Assembly (NCBI GenBank): GCA_910587905.1
Contig: CAJUOF010000224.1
Span: forward strand, 1 to 7,472
Length of the DNA: 7,472 nucleotides
Direction of reading: 5' to 3'
Source of the DNA: an uncultured Lachnospiraceae bacterium
GTDB taxonomy: Bacteria > Bacillota_A > Clostridia > Lachnospirales > Lachnospiraceae
Shown: positions 1-4,840 of the stretch, one piece after another
How positions within the stretch are numbered: the stretch's first letter is position 1
Layout: each line of letters opens with the position of its first letter
Position numbers and translations under genes: made by a program
Notes under the pieces: generated by a model
Told to the model about the DNA's origin: nothing
Database searches by the model: none
The model's input: the letters and a program-made list of their open reading frames with translations, nothing else

Positions 1-18
1 CGTGTGCTCTTCCGATCT
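1..18 (+). other. Illumina sequencing adapter remnant (not genomic)
   Basis: The first 18 bases, CGTGTGCTCTTCCGATCT, are identical to the 3' end of the TruSeq read-2 adapter. Genomic sequence appears to begin at about 19. In the reading frame of the next gene the adapter encodes C-S-S-D-L, a peptide known from adapter-contaminated protein entries. The GTG at 2 that could be taken as a start codon is therefore an artefact. Confidence 0.95.
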
Positions 19-19
19 G

Positions 20-517
20 GTCTGCATTATCATATCTACCACGGCCATCGGCTTTGGTCAGAGCTTTCGTCTGCACTTGAGGTACGGGGAGCTTGTGGAG
101 TTAAAAAAGATCCTGTGTCTTTTTTCTGGAGAAATTCGCTTTGGCGGGGGAACTTTGGAGGAAACCTTTGAAACCGTAGCGGGCAGGAGCCGTTTTCCAT
201 TTCGCAATTTTTTTCTGTTTCTTGCAGAGGAGATGAGGAAAAAGGAGGGAGAGCGGCTGATGGATATCTGGAATCGAGCGGTGGAGGGACAGCTAAAGGA
301 TGCGCACCTGACGGACGGGGACAAGGAGATTCTTATGCGGCTGGGAAATGAGCTGGGATGTCTGGATCTTGAGACGCAGTTACATACCATCGCTCTGGCT
401 GCAGAACAGGTGGAAGATGCGAGGAGGGAGCTTTATGAGGAGCTGCCGAAAAAAATGCGTCTGTACAACTGCCTAGGCATTCTGGCAGGAGCATTTATTA
501 CCATCCTGCTGATCTGA
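20..517 (+). CDS. spoIIIAB: Stage III sporulation protein AB, 5' end missing
   Basis: This is a component of the SpoIIIA-SpoIIQ complex made in the mother cell. SpoIIIAB is anchored in the membrane facing the forespore and has a helical soluble domain resembling type II secretion GspF. The genomic part starts inside the N-terminal membrane helix (the residues around I-I-S-T-T-A-I-G-F). A charged helical domain follows, with the family pattern G-D-K-E-I-L-M-R-L-G, then L-x-x-E-T-Q, and a C-terminal hydrophobic segment (C-L-G-I-L-A-G-A-F-I-T-I-L-L-I). Compared from memory with the 171-residue B. subtilis protein, about seven N-terminal residues are missing. An apparent start at the GTG at 2 is adapter sequence, so the true start is off the contig. 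The stop is TGA 515-517, directly followed by an out-of-frame TAG. It lies 21 bp before spoIIIAC. Confidence 0.93.
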   Translation, partial: VCIIISTTAIGFGQSFRLHLRYGELVELKKILCLFSGEIRFGGGTLEETFETVAGRSRFPFRNFFLFLAEEMRKKEGERLMDIWNRAVEGQLKDAHLTDGDKEILMRLGNELGCLDLETQLHTIALAAEQVEDARRELYEELPKKMRLYNCLGILAGAFITILLI

Positions 518-528
518 TAGCAGGATTT

Positions 529-533
529 GGAGG
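529..533 (+). promoter_or_regulatory. Ribosome binding site deciding the spoIIIAC start
   Basis: GGAGG lies 5 bases before the ATG at 539. An in-frame TTG at 527 would add four residues (M-E-G-D), but it would start at the edge of this site and leave no upstream Shine-Dalgarno sequence. The ATG is therefore preferred. Confidence 0.75.
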
Positions 534-538
534 GAGAC

Positions 539-733
539 ATGACGGTTAGTCTGATCTTTAAAATTGCAGCGGTGGGCGTTCTGGTGTCGGTCATCTGTCA
601 GGTTTTAAAACACAGTGGGAGAGAAGAACATGCCTTTCTCACCAGTCTGGCAGGGCTTTTGCTGGTGCTCTACTGGCTTGTTCCATATATTTATGAACTA
701 TTTGAATCCATCAAACAATTATTTTCCTTGTAA
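539..733 (+). CDS. spoIIIAC: Stage III sporulation protein AC
   Basis: A small integral membrane protein of 64 residues, with two hydrophobic helices (about residues 3-22 and 32-50) joined by a short charged loop (K-H-S-G-R-E-E-H). Family members are 65-68 residues. SpoIIIAC belongs to the same family as SpoIIIAD and is part of the membrane base of the SpoIIIA-SpoIIQ complex. Its biochemical role is not settled, and nothing in the sequence adds to that. The start is ATG 539, set by GGAGG at 529-533. It follows spoIIIAB by 21 bp. A 47-bp gap, long for this operon, separates it from spoIIIAD. Confidence 0.93.
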   Translation: MTVSLIFKIAAVGVLVSVICQVLKHSGREEHAFLTSLAGLLLVLYWLVPYIYELFESIKQLFSL

Positions 734-743
734 TTCTTTGAAA
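734..743 (+). promoter_or_regulatory. boxA-like sequence after spoIIIAC (tentative)
   Basis: TTCTTTGAAA follows the spoIIIAC stop codon directly. It is identical to the ten-base core of the Bacillus rRNA boxA (TGTTCTTTGAAAAC), the RNA site bound by NusB and ribosomal protein S10. The flanking boxA bases do not match, and the gap is AT-rich, so chance is a real alternative. The rest of the 47-bp gap holds only the spoIIIAD ribosome binding site; I see no hairpin or convincing promoter in it. Confidence 0.25.
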
Positions 744-780
744 TGCACCGTAAATTTTAGGAATCAATGAGGAGAGAGCA

Positions 781-1161
781 GTGATTAAAATCGCAGCAGT
801 GGGAGTGGCCGCCGTGCTGATGGCTATGCAGCTCAAGGAAATCAAGCCACAGTTCGGTACATATGTGGTCTTTGGGGCAGGGATCCTTATTTTTTTCTAT
901 GCGTTTGAGAAGCTCTCGGAGATCGTGGCGGCGGTGGGAGAGCTTTCCAGACAGGCGGCCATAGAAGAAAAATATTTGCAGATCCTTCTTAAAATGTTGG
1001 GAATCACCTATGTATCTGAATTTGCCGCTTCCCTGTGCAGGGATGGCGGTTACAGTTCTGTCGCCGGGCAGATCGAGCTTTTTGGAAGACTCTCGATCCT
1101 GTTGGTCAGTATGCCGATCATCCTGTCTCTTTTGGAGCTTTTAGGGCGGCTTTTGGCATGA
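781..1161 (+). CDS. spoIIIAD: Stage III sporulation protein AD
   Basis: An integral membrane protein of 126 residues, close to the family length of about 130. Hydrophobic segments lie at about residues 3-18, 26-45 and 104-123. Between them is a conserved amphipathic stretch (E-E-K-Y-L-Q-I-L-L-K-M-L-G-I-T-Y-V-S-E-F-A). The N-terminus K-I-A-A-V-G-V repeats a motif in SpoIIIAC, in keeping with their common family. The start is GTG 781, preceded by GAGGAGAGAG in the gap. The stop TGA (1159-1161) overlaps the spoIIIAE ATG (1158) in an ATGA, which points to translational coupling. It acts with SpoIIIAC and SpoIIIAE in the membrane part of the mother cell-forespore channel. Confidence 0.94.
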   Translation: MIKIAAVGVAAVLMAMQLKEIKPQFGTYVVFGAGILIFFYAFEKLSEIVAAVGELSRQAAIEEKYLQILLKMLGITYVSEFAASLCRDGGYSSVAGQIELFGRLSILLVSMPIILSLLELLGRLLA

Positions 1162-2330
1162 GAGAACAGAAAACGTGTGTGGAAGCCGGAAAGAAGAAGA
1201 GACTGTTCCGAGAGGTCCTGCCGGGATGCAGAGCCATATGGCTGACTGTGTTTTTGCTTTTTTGCCTTTCTCCACAGAAGGTATGGGCGGGGGAGGATGT
1301 GGACAAGTATGATTACAGCGGGGCCCAGGATGTGATGGACGAGGCCCTGGAAGATGCCCCCTCCTTTTCGGAACTGGTTGAGCTGTTGGTCTCGGGGAGG
1401 GTAGGAGAGTTGATAGGGGAGATTCCCTCCTTCCTGAAAACAAGTCTTTTTTCGGAGATTGAGGCCAGCCGAAGCAGTCTGGGACATGTTCTGCTGATTG
1501 CAGCCTTTGGAACTGTTTTTTCCAGCTTGGCGGCATCCTTTCAGGATGGACAGGCCGGGGAAATGGGATTTTATGTGACCTACCTTCTCCTGTTATCGCT
1601 GCTTCTCGCGGCTTTTTCCGGGGCAGCCCAGATTGCGAAGGATACGGTGTCCAACGTCATGGATTTCATGAGTGCCCTGATTCCGGCATTTACCTTGTCT
1701 GTGGCGGCGGCCGGAAAGCCCCTTACCTCGGTGTTTTCCTATGAATTTGTCATGGTGGTTACGAGCATCGCAGAGTGGCTGTTTCAGGTGATCTTTATTC
1801 CGGGAATCCAGGTCTATGTGGTGCTCATCCTGGTAAATCATATTTCAAAAGAAGACATCTTGAGTAAAATGACAGAGCTTTTGGAGGTGGTTTTGGAGTG
1901 GGGACTGAAAACCCTCATTGGGCTGATTGTGGGATATGGAATGATACAGAGTATGGTGCTTCCTGTGGCGGATTCCGTAAAAACAGGAACCTTGACGAAA
2001 CTTCTTACGGCCATTCCGGGGATTGGGGGCAGTGCGGGGGCGGCCGCCAGTCTGATCACGGGTACGGCCAGCCTGATCAAAAACGGAATCGGTATGGCAG
2101 CTCTTATCATTCTGGTACTTTTGGCGGCGGTGCCGGTATTGAAACTGGCGGTGCTTGTGGTTCTCTATCATGGAGCGGCGGCCATGATTCAGCCGGTGGC
2201 GGACGAGCGGGTGACGGAGTGTCTGGCAGGAGTGGCTTTGGCCACCCGCCTCCTTTTAAAGCTTACGGTTGCCGCAGTGGGGATGTTCTTGCTGATCATC
2301 GGAGTGGTATGTGCTTTTACCTCTGTCTGA
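1158..2330 (+). CDS. spoIIIAE: Stage III sporulation protein AE
   Basis: A polytopic membrane protein of 390 residues (about 399 in B. subtilis) and the largest membrane component of the SpoIIIA complex. Residues 1-44 look like a signal peptide: a basic region K-K-K-R, a hydrophobic core around 27-37, and a V-W-A cleavage-like site followed by an acidic mature start. After a soluble stretch (45-105) come several hydrophobic helices at about 108-127, 138-158, 172-186, 196-226, 251-267, 310-340 and 365-388. A Gly/Ala-rich segment (P-G-I-G-G-S-A-G-A-A-A, about 287-297) is typical of the family. The frame stays open upstream to 1035, but ATG 1158 gives the right length and overlaps the spoIIIAD stop in ATGA. 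No good Shine-Dalgarno precedes it, so initiation probably depends on coupling. spoIIIAF follows after 15 bp. Confidence 0.95.
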   Translation: MREQKTCVEAGKKKRLFREVLPGCRAIWLTVFLLFCLSPQKVWAGEDVDKYDYSGAQDVMDEALEDAPSFSELVELLVSGRVGELIGEIPSFLKTSLFSEIEASRSSLGHVLLIAAFGTVFSSLAASFQDGQAGEMGFYVTYLLLLSLLLAAFSGAAQIAKDTVSNVMDFMSALIPAFTLSVAAAGKPLTSVFSYEFVMVVTSIAEWLFQVIFIPGIQVYVVLILVNHISKEDILSKMTELLEVVLEWGLKTLIGLIVGYGMIQSMVLPVADSVKTGTLTKLLTAIPGIGGSAGAAASLITGTASLIKNGIGMAALIILVLLAAVPVLKLAVLVVLYHGAAAMIQPVADERVTECLAGVALATRLLLKLTVAAVGMFLLIIGVVCAFTSV

Positions 2331-2345
2331 TAAGGAGAAGGAGCT

Positions 2346-2951
2346 ATGCTGAGAGGTTTTTATGGATGGATCAGGACCATTGCAGCCTGCCTGATTTTTA
2401 TGTCTTTGATTCTGCGGCTTTTGCCGGAGCGGAAAAACGTCAAGTATATTCGCTATTTTATGGGGATGGTGCTTGTCCTGGTGGTGCTTTCCCCCGCCGG
2501 GCGGCTGTTTCATCTGGAGGAAGTGTTTTCCCATCTGGAGGGATCCTTTGAACGGGCCGGCGCTAAGGCAGAGTTTGAGGATGAGCTTGCACTGATGGGA
2601 GATGCCTACACGGAGGAAGTGGTGAAGGGCTATGAGGAGGAGTTGGCGGACCAGGTTTCCGGCTTTCTGGAGAAAAAAGGATATGGAGACCATCCGGTTC
2701 AAGTAACCATCTGTACGGACCCGGATCGTGACACCTTCGGACAGATCGTGAAGCTACAGATTCTTCTTTCACAAGGAGGAGGGGAAGAGCATGAAACAGG
2801 GAGGATTGTCATAGAAAAAAAGAAGGTACAGATTCTTTCTGAGGAACCGTCGGAGAAAAGTTATCTGGAGGAGGCGGAGGATGGGGAGCTGAAACAAGCA
2901 CTATCGGAAGAGTTTTCCATACCGGAAGAGGTGATTGGAATAAGCCGATGA
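2346..2951 (+). CDS. spoIIIAF: Stage III sporulation protein AF
   Basis: A 201-residue protein with two N-terminal transmembrane helices (about 8-26 and 35-52, separated by P-E-R-K-N-V-K-Y-I-R-Y). A charged soluble domain (about 70-201) corresponds to the ring-building-like domain known in this family. The pattern Y-x-x-E-L-A-D-Q-V followed by P-V-Q-V-T-I is typical. It is expected in the mother-cell membrane with the soluble domain in the intermembrane space. The start ATG 2346 has AAGGAG at 2332-2337, 8 bases upstream. Its stop overlaps the spoIIIAG ATG in ATGA (2948-2951). Confidence 0.92.
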   Translation: MLRGFYGWIRTIAACLIFMSLILRLLPERKNVKYIRYFMGMVLVLVVLSPAGRLFHLEEVFSHLEGSFERAGAKAEFEDELALMGDAYTEEVVKGYEEELADQVSGFLEKKGYGDHPVQVTICTDPDRDTFGQIVKLQILLSQGGGEEHETGRIVIEKKKVQILSEEPSEKSYLEEAEDGELKQALSEEFSIPEEVIGISR

Positions 2952-3568
2952 AGGATGGCTACAGGAGGAAAACGGTCGTGAAAAAATGGGACAGTTCGCT
3001 GAAAAAGCTGAAAAATATGAAGACCGAAGCTTGGCTCTTGCTCCTTCTGTCCGGAATTTTACTTTTTGTCATCGTACTCCCGACAGAAAAGAAAGAGGAG
3101 GGGAAGACAGAGGAAACGATTCCCATTCCGGGATCGGGGATTTATGAAGGGGAAACGTCAGGGACAGAGGCCTACGTGAGAGAACTGGAAAAACGGGTGG
3201 AGAAGCTGCTTTCTTTTGTGGAGGGAGCAGGGAAAACGACGGTGCTTTTGACGGTGGAATCGGATGGGGAGAGCGTCTTGCAGATGGATCAATCTCTGGA
3301 ACAGAAGAGTACCAACGAGACGGACAGTGAGGGCGGTGTGGGAGCCTCAGAGGAAATGAGCCAGTCCAGCCAGACGGTTTTATATGGGAGTGAGAATACT
3401 CCCTATGTGACAAAGGAGCTCTGTCCGAAGGTGACAGGAATTGTCGTTGTGGCCGAGGGGGGAGATAACGCAAAAGTAAAAACAGAAATCTCTGAGGCAA
3501 TGGAAGCATTATTTGACGTTCCCCCACATAAAATTAAAGTATTAAAGAGAGTCAAAGAAGAATCTTAA
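2948..3568 (+). CDS. spoIIIAG: Stage III sporulation protein AG
   Basis: A 206-residue single-pass membrane protein. A basic cytoplasmic N-terminus is followed by a transmembrane helix at about 28-44, an acidic linker, and a ring-building-like domain from about 75. That domain carries V-E-G-A-G-K-T-T-V-L-L-T-V-E-S (91-105), a Ser/Thr/Glu-rich insertion (about 106-145), and P-Y-V-T-K-E-L-C-P-K-V-T-G-I-V-V-V-A-E-G with a C-terminal F-x-V-P-P-H-K-I-K-V-L-K. SpoIIIAG is the ring-forming component shown in B. subtilis to assemble into a large oligomeric ring resembling secretion-system rings. The start at ATG 2948 overlaps the spoIIIAF stop. A GTG at 2978 with AGGAGG 9 bases upstream is an equally plausible start and removes only ten residues. 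Confidence 0.93.
   Translation: MKDGYRRKTVVKKWDSSLKKLKNMKTEAWLLLLLSGILLFVIVLPTEKKEEGKTEETIPIPGSGIYEGETSGTEAYVRELEKRVEKLLSFVEGAGKTTVLLTVESDGESVLQMDQSLEQKSTNETDSEGGVGASEEMSQSSQTVLYGSENTPYVTKELCPKVTGIVVVAEGGDNAKVKTEISEAMEALFDVPPHKIKVLKRVKEES
2963..2968 (+). promoter_or_regulatory. Ribosome binding site for an alternative spoIIIAG start
   Basis: AGGAGG lies inside the annotated 5' end of spoIIIAG, 9 bases before an in-frame GTG at 2978. The upstream ATG 2948 has no comparable site and would rely on coupling to spoIIIAF. The shorter protein would begin M-K-K-W-D-S-S and keep the whole transmembrane helix. Confidence 0.5.
3506..3534 (+). promoter_or_regulatory. Possible internal sigma-E promoter before spoIIIAH (tentative)
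   Basis: GCATTAT (3506-3512), a 14-base spacer and CATAAAAT (3527-3534) resemble the sigma-E pattern KMATATT-N14-CATACAnT, with two mismatches in the -35 and one in the -10. The stretch lies in the 3' end of spoIIIAG, where the composition turns AT-rich, about 50 bases before the spoIIIAH start. As I recall, B. subtilis has an essential internal promoter in the spoIIIA locus, which makes one here reasonable. The sequence alone does not establish it. Confidence 0.28.
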
Positions 3569-3582
3569 AAAGGAGCGGTACT

Positions 3583-4266
3583 GTGAAGAAAATTGTAAAG
3601 AAAAACCAGATTATCTTAACTCTGCTGGCGGTGATGATCGCGGTGGCGGGCTACTTAAGCTACGCTGGAAAATTTAATTTTCCAGGTGGAGAAAAACAGG
3701 CACAGGCAGATGCAAAAGAAGAAGAGACCGTGGCGGCAGGACTTTTAGACATTTCCGATGAAGATATTTTAAAAGAAAACCAAGCCGTTTCCTTAGCAGA
3801 GGGGGAAGTTACAGATGTCTATGTCCCGGCGGAGGGAGAGGAAGAAAGCGGAGAGCCCGCGGGGGCCGATATGCCGGGAGAGGCTGTGCTCACAGGTGGG
3901 ATGACGGTAGACAGCTACGTGTCCCAGGCACAGTTGAACAGAGAACAGGTCAGAAGCAAAAATAAAGAGACACTGTTAGGAATCATCAACAATGAGAGCC
4001 TTGGGGAGGAACAGAAGAAGGACGCCGTAAACCAGATGATTGCGCTGACCGATATCGCAGAGAAGGAAAATGCTGCGGAAACGCTCCTTGGGGCGAAAGG
4101 ATTCACGGATTCTGTGGTCTGTATCAACGGAACTACGGTGGACGTGGTAGTAGGGAAGGCGGAGATCACCGACGCAGAGCGGGCCCAGATCGAGGATATT
4201 GTGAAGCGGAAGGCTGAGGCACCGGCAGAGAATGTGGTGATTACCTTGATGGATGTGAGCCAGTAA
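3583..4266 (+). CDS. spoIIIAH: Stage III sporulation protein AH
   Basis: A 227-residue protein with a short basic N-terminus (K-K-I-V-K-K-N-Q), one transmembrane helix at about 9-27, a long acidic low-complexity linker (about 36-105), and a C-terminal domain from about 108 with the ring-building fold of the family. That domain shows helices around N-R-E-Q-V-R-S-K-N-K-E and E-E-Q-K-K-D-A-V-N-Q-M-I, then V-D-V-V-V and E-N-V-V-I strands. In B. subtilis this domain crosses the intermembrane space and binds forespore SpoIIQ, joining the two halves of the channel. The start is GTG 3583 with AGGAG at 3571-3575, 7 bases upstream. It is the last gene of the operon, and no terminator is visible after its TAA. 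Codons 28-35 contain a perfect inverted repeat, listed separately. Confidence 0.94.
   Translation: MKKIVKKNQIILTLLAVMIAVAGYLSYAGKFNFPGGEKQAQADAKEEETVAAGLLDISDEDILKENQAVSLAEGEVTDVYVPAEGEEESGEPAGADMPGEAVLTGGMTVDSYVSQAQLNREQVRSKNKETLLGIINNESLGEEQKKDAVNQMIALTDIAEKENAAETLLGAKGFTDSVVCINGTTVDVVVGKAEITDAERAQIEDIVKRKAEAPAENVVITLMDVSQ
3665..3685. repeat. Perfect 21-bp inverted repeat inside spoIIIAH
   Basis: The arms CTGGAAAATT (3665-3674) and AATTTTCCAG (3676-3685) are exact reverse complements around a single T at 3675. In RNA it could form an 8-bp stem with a 5-base loop. It encodes the residues just after the transmembrane helix (A-G-K-F-N-F-P-G) and is more AT-rich than its surroundings. The function is unknown. 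Confidence 0.85.
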
Positions 4267-4283
4267 AGAATTACATATCCCGG

Positions 4284-4312
4284 TTGATAAATATTCAGCT
4301 TTTTGTTATAAT
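4284..4312 (+). promoter_or_regulatory. Vegetative (sigma-A) promoter of the asp23-nusB unit
   Basis: TTGATA (4284-4289) and TATAAT (4307-4312) are separated by exactly 17 bases. This is one mismatch from the full sigma-70/sigma-A consensus. The -35 starts 17 bases after the spoIIIAH stop codon. A transcript starting at about 4319 would have a leader of some 35 bases before the GTG at 4354. It gives the housekeeping genes a growth-phase promoter separate from the sporulation operon. Confidence 0.9.
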
Positions 4313-4339
4313 GTCAGGAAGAGCATGAATTTGAGATAC

Positions 4340-4346
4340 AGGAGGG
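4340..4346 (+). promoter_or_regulatory. Ribosome binding site deciding the asp23 start
   Basis: AGGAGGG sits 7 bases before the GTG at 4354 and selects that codon. Nearby ATGs at 4325 and 4347 are in other frames. The first opens only a short frame with no family resemblance. Confidence 0.8.
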
Positions 4347-4353
4347 ATGGGCA

Positions 4354-4740
4354 GTGGAACTTGAAAACAGAAATACGCATACCCTGCATCATGATAAGGA
4401 AACCATCGGCGAGGTTCAAATCGCAGATGAGGTGGTGGCGATCATTGCGGGCCTGGCGGCCACAGAGGTCACGGGCGTTGCTTCCATGGCGGGTAACATT
4501 ACCAACGAACTGGTCGGGAAGCTGGGGATGAAGAACCTGTCAAAGGGCGTGAAGGTGGATGTGCTGGATACTTCCGTATCGGTGGATCTTTCCCTCAATA
4601 TGGAATATGGCTACAGCATCCCTGAGGTGTGTACACAGGTTCAGGAACGGGTGAAGACGGCCATTGAGAATATGACGGGCCTTTCGGTGATCGATGTGAA
4701 TGTGAAGATTGCCGGTGTGAACATTGACAAGACCAGATAG
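4354..4740 (+). CDS. Asp23/YqhY family envelope stress response protein
   Basis: A 128-residue protein of the Asp23/Gls24 (DUF322) family. Evidence is the N-terminal G-E-V-Q-I-A-D-E-V-V-A-I-I-A-G-L-A-A-T-E-V-x-G-V (about 19-42), then G-V-K-V-D-V (65-70), V-D-L-S-L-N-M-E-Y-G-Y-S-I-P-E-V (77-92), and the C-terminal V-I-D-V-N-V-K-I-A-G-V (112-122). It has no signal peptide or membrane helix and should be cytoplasmic. In B. subtilis the equivalent nusB neighbour is yqhY, which follows accBC and has been linked to control of acetyl-CoA carboxylase. Here accBC are absent, so position suggests a YqhY orthologue but function is not shown. The start is GTG 4354 with AGGAGGG upstream. It is driven by the promoter at 4284-4312 and followed by the hairpin at 4780-4808. 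Confidence 0.92.
   Translation: MELENRNTHTLHHDKETIGEVQIADEVVAIIAGLAATEVTGVASMAGNITNELVGKLGMKNLSKGVKVDVLDTSVSVDLSLNMEYGYSIPEVCTQVQERVKTAIENMTGLSVIDVNVKIAGVNIDKTR
4355..4368 (+). promoter_or_regulatory. boxA-like sequence at the start of asp23 (tentative)
   Basis: TGGAACTTGAAAAC resembles rRNA boxA elements. It shares ten of fourteen bases with the Bacillus form TGTTCTTTGAAAAC, including all of TTGAAAAC, and is closer to forms I recall from clostridial rRNA spacers (TGTACCTTGAAAAC). It lies about 35 bases after the predicted transcription start, where boxA would act, and upstream of a terminator-like hairpin and nusB. It is also coding (M-E-L-E-N-R), so chance is possible. Confidence 0.25.
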
Positions 4741-4779
4741 AAGAAGGATTCCGGAAAGACTGGAATTGGAGAGAACTGA

Positions 4780-4808
4780 AAAAGGGTGCTTTGGAAAGGC
4801 ACCCTTTT
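4780..4808 (+). terminator. Terminator-like hairpin between asp23 and nusB
   Basis: The stem core GGGTGC (4784-4789) pairs with GCACCC (4799-4804). It extends inward through TTT/AAG (one G-T pair) to a GGA loop and outward through AAAA (4780-4783) with TTTT (4805-4808). The T-run after the core is short (TTTTCT), so termination is probably partial on the + strand. On the - strand the run is TTTTT. It ends 32 bases before the nusB start, and no promoter is visible between. nusB and later genes therefore appear to depend on readthrough. Confidence 0.8.
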
Positions 4809-4840
4809 CTGCATCATCATACTTGCGAGTGGAGGACATC

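Noticed and set aside
1050..1536. Long open frames on the - strand opposite spoIIIAE
   Set aside because: They are low-complexity, Pro/Ser/Arg-rich translations typical of antisense shadows in genes of this composition. No start signals are present.
1898..2551. A 217-codon + strand open frame overlapping spoIIIAE and spoIIIAF
   Set aside because: It is a Gly/Ser-rich shadow with no family resemblance. It lies across two clear genes in a different frame and has no ribosome binding site of its own.
3513..3545. TTGACG at 3513-3518 as a vegetative promoter before spoIIIAH
   Set aside because: No acceptable -10 occurs 16-18 bases downstream; the nearest candidates match at most three of six positions.
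4724..4752. TTGACA at 4724-4729 as a promoter for nusB
   Set aside because: The -35 is perfect, but the expected -10 position reads GATTCC, and shifting by one base does not help. It is the coding sequence for I-D-K at the end of Asp23.
4724..4840. A longer NusB starting upstream near 4724
   Set aside because: The extension translates through the end of asp23 and the terminator hairpin, is unlike NusB, and ATG 4841 has a proper ribosome binding site.
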